Shown here: one piece after another, positions 15,306 through 16,765 of the stretch | Position numbering within the stretch: the first letter of the stretch is position 1 | Layout of the letters: each line of letters opens with the position of its first letter | NCBI GenBank assembly: GCA_023441965.1 | Contig: JAEZNB010000090.1 | Coordinates: 1 to 16,765 of the forward strand | Reading direction: 5' to 3' | Source of the DNA: Bacillota bacterium | GTDB taxonomy: Bacteria; Bacillota; Clostridia; Lachnospirales; Lachnospiraceae | DNA: 16,765 nucleotides | Notes under the pieces: generated by a model | Told to the model about the DNA's origin: nothing | The model's input: only the letters and a program-made list of their open reading frames with translations | The model's database searches: none | Made by a program: the position numbers and the translations under genes

Positions 15306-16286
15306 TTAGTTAATGCCCAGCAGACGGTTAACCTTATCTTTTGATATGTCACTGATACATCCTAAAGCACTGACCGCAATTGCCCCACAGGCACATCCGT
15401 ACCGTACGATCTCTGCGATTAGCTCCTGACTTAATTCCCATATCTGCAGGTTGTGGCTTTTGCATGCTTCCGTCAGCTTCGCTATCGTTCCGGCTGTCAT
15501 CGCATCCCCTGCACCGGTTGCATCGACTTCAACTGCATGAAATGAAGGTATGAAGTTGACTTGATCGTTAAACCCATAACAACATCCCTTATCTCCATCC
15601 GATACCAGGGCTAAGGTGACACCTTGATCCAAGAACCATTTACATATATCATGCAGGTTTTTTTCCTTTGTTATCGTCATACCTTCTCCTTGATTACAGT
15701 GTATAACGTCAAGCTTGTCCCATGATCCCATCAGCCAGAGATATGACTCCTCAGCATTTACCAATAAATCTATGTAGATCATACTCTGATACTGTTCTTT
15801 CGCATACCTTATAATTTCAATGAATTCCTTGTTCACTACCCCGAGAGATGGCATTTCACCCAATACGATAACATCCGGTTTTACAAAATCTATCACTTCA
15901 AAAATTCGACCTTTGGTGATGGATGTGTTCGCTCCCTCACAAAAAATATATCTACGATCTTTGCCCTGCTCCTGTAGGATAATATTACAGGAAGTACTTT
16001 TCGAACCATCTGTGAAAAGATAGCTGATTACCCCTTCCTCCGTAAGCTCTTGTCCAAATATGTGACCAACATGATCGTCACCAACTGTACCCAGACAATA
16101 GATCTCCGTATGATCAGGTGCCAGTCTGCTTAGATTAACCGATGTGCTGTAGGCACTTCCGCCGGGCTTCAAGGATATACTTTCTGCGATGATGCATTCA
16201 CCTTCCTTAGGCAATTGATTTACTTTGGAGTTGATAATATCCATTATCAAGGTTCCGATACACAATATCTTAGTACTTTTCCCCAT
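15306..16286 (-). CDS. PfkB-family carbohydrate kinase
   Basis: A 326-residue ribokinase-like kinase. The N-terminal GGSAYSTSVNL (from G42) is the sugar-binding glycine pair, NxxE appears at N198-E201, and the catalytic GAGD motif ends at base D261 in DATGAGDA. The substrate, such as ribose, fructose, nucleoside or inositol, cannot be assigned by eye. I place the start at 16286, with GGGGG eight bases upstream. An in-frame ATG 54 codons earlier (16448) lies at or before the predicted transcription start, lacks a ribosome site and adds residues unlike the family. The ATG two codons before 16286 has the GGGGG only two bases away. Co-transcribed with the downstream phosphatidyltransferase gene. 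Confidence 0.88.
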   Translation of the reverse strand: MGKSTKILCIGTLIMDIINSKVNQLPKEGECIIAESISLKPGGSAYSTSVNLSRLAPDHTEIYCLGTVGDDHVGHIFGQELTEEGVISYLFTDGSKSTSCNIILQEQGKDRRYIFCEGANTSITKGRIFEVIDFVKPDVIVLGEMPSLGVVNKEFIEIIRYAKEQYQSMIYIDLLVNAEESYLWLMGSWDKLDVIHCNQGEGMTITKEKNLHDICKWFLDQGVTLALVSDGDKGCCYGFNDQVNFIPSFHAVEVDATGAGDAMTAGTIAKLTEACKSHNLQIWELSQELIAEIVRYGCACGAIAVSALGCISDISKDKVNRLLGIN

Positions 16287-16329
16287 TTTCATAACCCCCG
16301 TTTTATCATAGTAGTATACAGCTCTTTTA

Positions 16330-16417
16330 GGTAATATCCATTGATCTATAATGCAACTTGAGTCCTTTTCCAGGAAACGATGAAATGGACCTACGCATCT
16401 ATCATATGGATATTCCC
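16330..16417 (-). promoter_or_regulatory. Candidate structured 5' leader RNA of the kinase gene
   Basis: The predicted 158-base leader contains nested inverted repeats. The outer stem is AATATCCAT (16406-16414) with ATGGATATT (16333-16341), extended by GAT/ATC inside and GG/CC outside across small mismatches. Inside come ATGC/GCAT (16395-16398 with 16351-16354), GTCC/GGAC (16387-16390 with 16362-16365) and a TTTC/GAAA tip (16367-16377). The element sits about 30 bases upstream of the ribosome site. It matches no riboswitch class I can recognise. Function is inferred only from the folding potential and location. Confidence 0.35.
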
Positions 16418-16451
16418 GTAAAGATTTTCTTCTGTTAAATTTATACATTAT

Positions 16452-16480
16452 ATCATAATACAGGTGGCATATTATGTCAA
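16452..16480 (-). promoter_or_regulatory. Sigma-A promoter of the kinase operon
   Basis: On the minus strand -35 TTGACA (16475-16480), a 17-bp spacer and -10 TATGAT (16452-16457), in an AT-rich context. The start is predicted near 16445, giving a leader of about 158 bases before the kinase start. A second TATAAT-like hexamer lies a few bases further on, but at poor spacing. Confidence 0.7.
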
Positions 16481-16528
16481 TTAATTAACATAATACTGTT
16501 ATCATATTCATTAAAATATATATTAATC

Positions 16529-16559
16529 AAAAAGCCCAGGGCGATCCCACACCTTGAGC
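16529..16559 (-). terminator. Second rRNA operon terminator
   Basis: On the minus strand an interrupted stem, GCTC-A-AGG-T-GTG pairing with CGC-CCT-GGGC around a GGAT loop (16534-16559), is followed by TTTTT (16529-16533). It lies directly after the first terminator. Tandem terminators are common after highly transcribed rRNA operons. Confidence 0.6.
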
Positions 16560-16572
16560 ATCTGAATACAAC

Positions 16573-16600
16573 AAAAAACCTAAAGCATATCTGCTTCAGG
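16573..16600 (-). terminator. First rRNA operon terminator
   Basis: On the minus strand CCTGAAGC and GCTTTAGG form an 8-bp stem (one G-U pair) with a 6-base loop (16579-16600), followed by six Us (16573-16578); the stem can extend by three A-U/G-U pairs into the U-tract. It lies about 105 bases after the 23S 3' end, with no 5S rRNA or tRNA between. Confidence 0.8.
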
Positions 16601-16705
16601 CTTCTAATTGACCTTATTCAATTGACTAATCCTACACTAGAAAATGATGACGTCCAAGCGTCAGCCGGTTGCCCAAGCTTACGCTTCCTCTGTAAAAACC
16701 TTTTC

Positions 16706-16765
16706 AGGTCAAGCCCTCGACCTATTAGTAACAGTCAGCTGCATGCATTACTGCACTTCCACCTC
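16706..16765 (-). rRNA. rrl: 23S rRNA, 3' end (partial)
   Basis: The minus strand reads the conserved 23S terminus, including GTTACTAATAGGTCGAGGGC and the final GGCTTGACC. Only the last 60 bases lie in the window; the gene continues past the right edge. The exact 3' end, placed at about 16706, is approximate. The 105 bases downstream contain an AAGCGT/ACGCTT repeat that may belong to the processing stem. Confidence 0.92.

Noticed and set aside
16287..16448. A 54-residue N-terminal extension of the PfkB kinase
   Set aside because: Its ATG coincides with the predicted transcription start, has no ribosome site, and the residues do not resemble PfkB kinases; the stretch is better explained as a 5' leader.

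Overview
The window looks like a low-to-moderate-GC Gram-positive chromosome of the class Clostridia, most likely a Lachnospiraceae-type gut or soil fermenter. The reasons are AGGAGG-type ribosome binding sites before nearly every gene, sigma-A promoters with 17-bp spacers, occasional TTG and GTG starts, clostridial-type rRNA leader and 23S 3'-end sequences, and the enzyme families present. This is inference; no 16S gene lies inside the window. Every gene I support is on the minus strand, so the region is read from right to left.

The window lies between two ribosomal RNA transcription units. At the right end (16706-16765) is the 3' end of a 23S rRNA gene, followed by two tandem intrinsic terminators and no 5S gene. 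At the left end (1-444) are three tandem consensus promoters and a leader with a boxA-like element, reading out of the window and presumably into a 16S gene. Such boundaries are typical of a draft contig that breaks at rRNA repeats.

From right to left: (1) 14740-16480, a promoter, a leader with nested inverted repeats, a PfkB-family kinase and a CDP-alcohol phosphatidyltransferase. (2) 14227-14652, a stand-alone VOC/glyoxalase-fold protein. (3) 12985-14083, an extended -10 promoter, a ParB-like protein and a GNAT acetyltransferase with ATGA stop/start overlap. (4) 10845-12902, a ProX/YbaK-type tRNA-editing protein and a membrane-anchored beta-lactamase-family serine hydrolase. (5) 9465-10710, a DUF4177 protein and an adenosine-deaminase-family amidohydrolase with altered substrate-site signatures. 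(6) 581-9366, a strong promoter and a probable seven-gene operon: GH1 beta-glycosidase, GH36 alpha-galactosidase, MelB-like symporter, NUDIX hydrolase, GH13 alpha-glucosidase with an extra N-terminal domain, isochorismatase-like hydrolase and cupin.

The sugar operon forms a coherent cytoplasmic pathway. The symporter keeps the residues MelB uses to bind galactosides. GH36 would split alpha-galactosides such as melibiose or raffinose, GH13 would split alpha-1,6-glucosides (isomaltose type), and GH1 would split beta-glycosides. None of the three enzymes has a signal peptide, so intact oligosaccharides are imported first. The last three small or unrelated enzymes (NUDIX, isochorismatase-like, cupin) have no obvious place in this pathway. 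I saw no transposase, CRISPR array, phage gene or tRNA gene.
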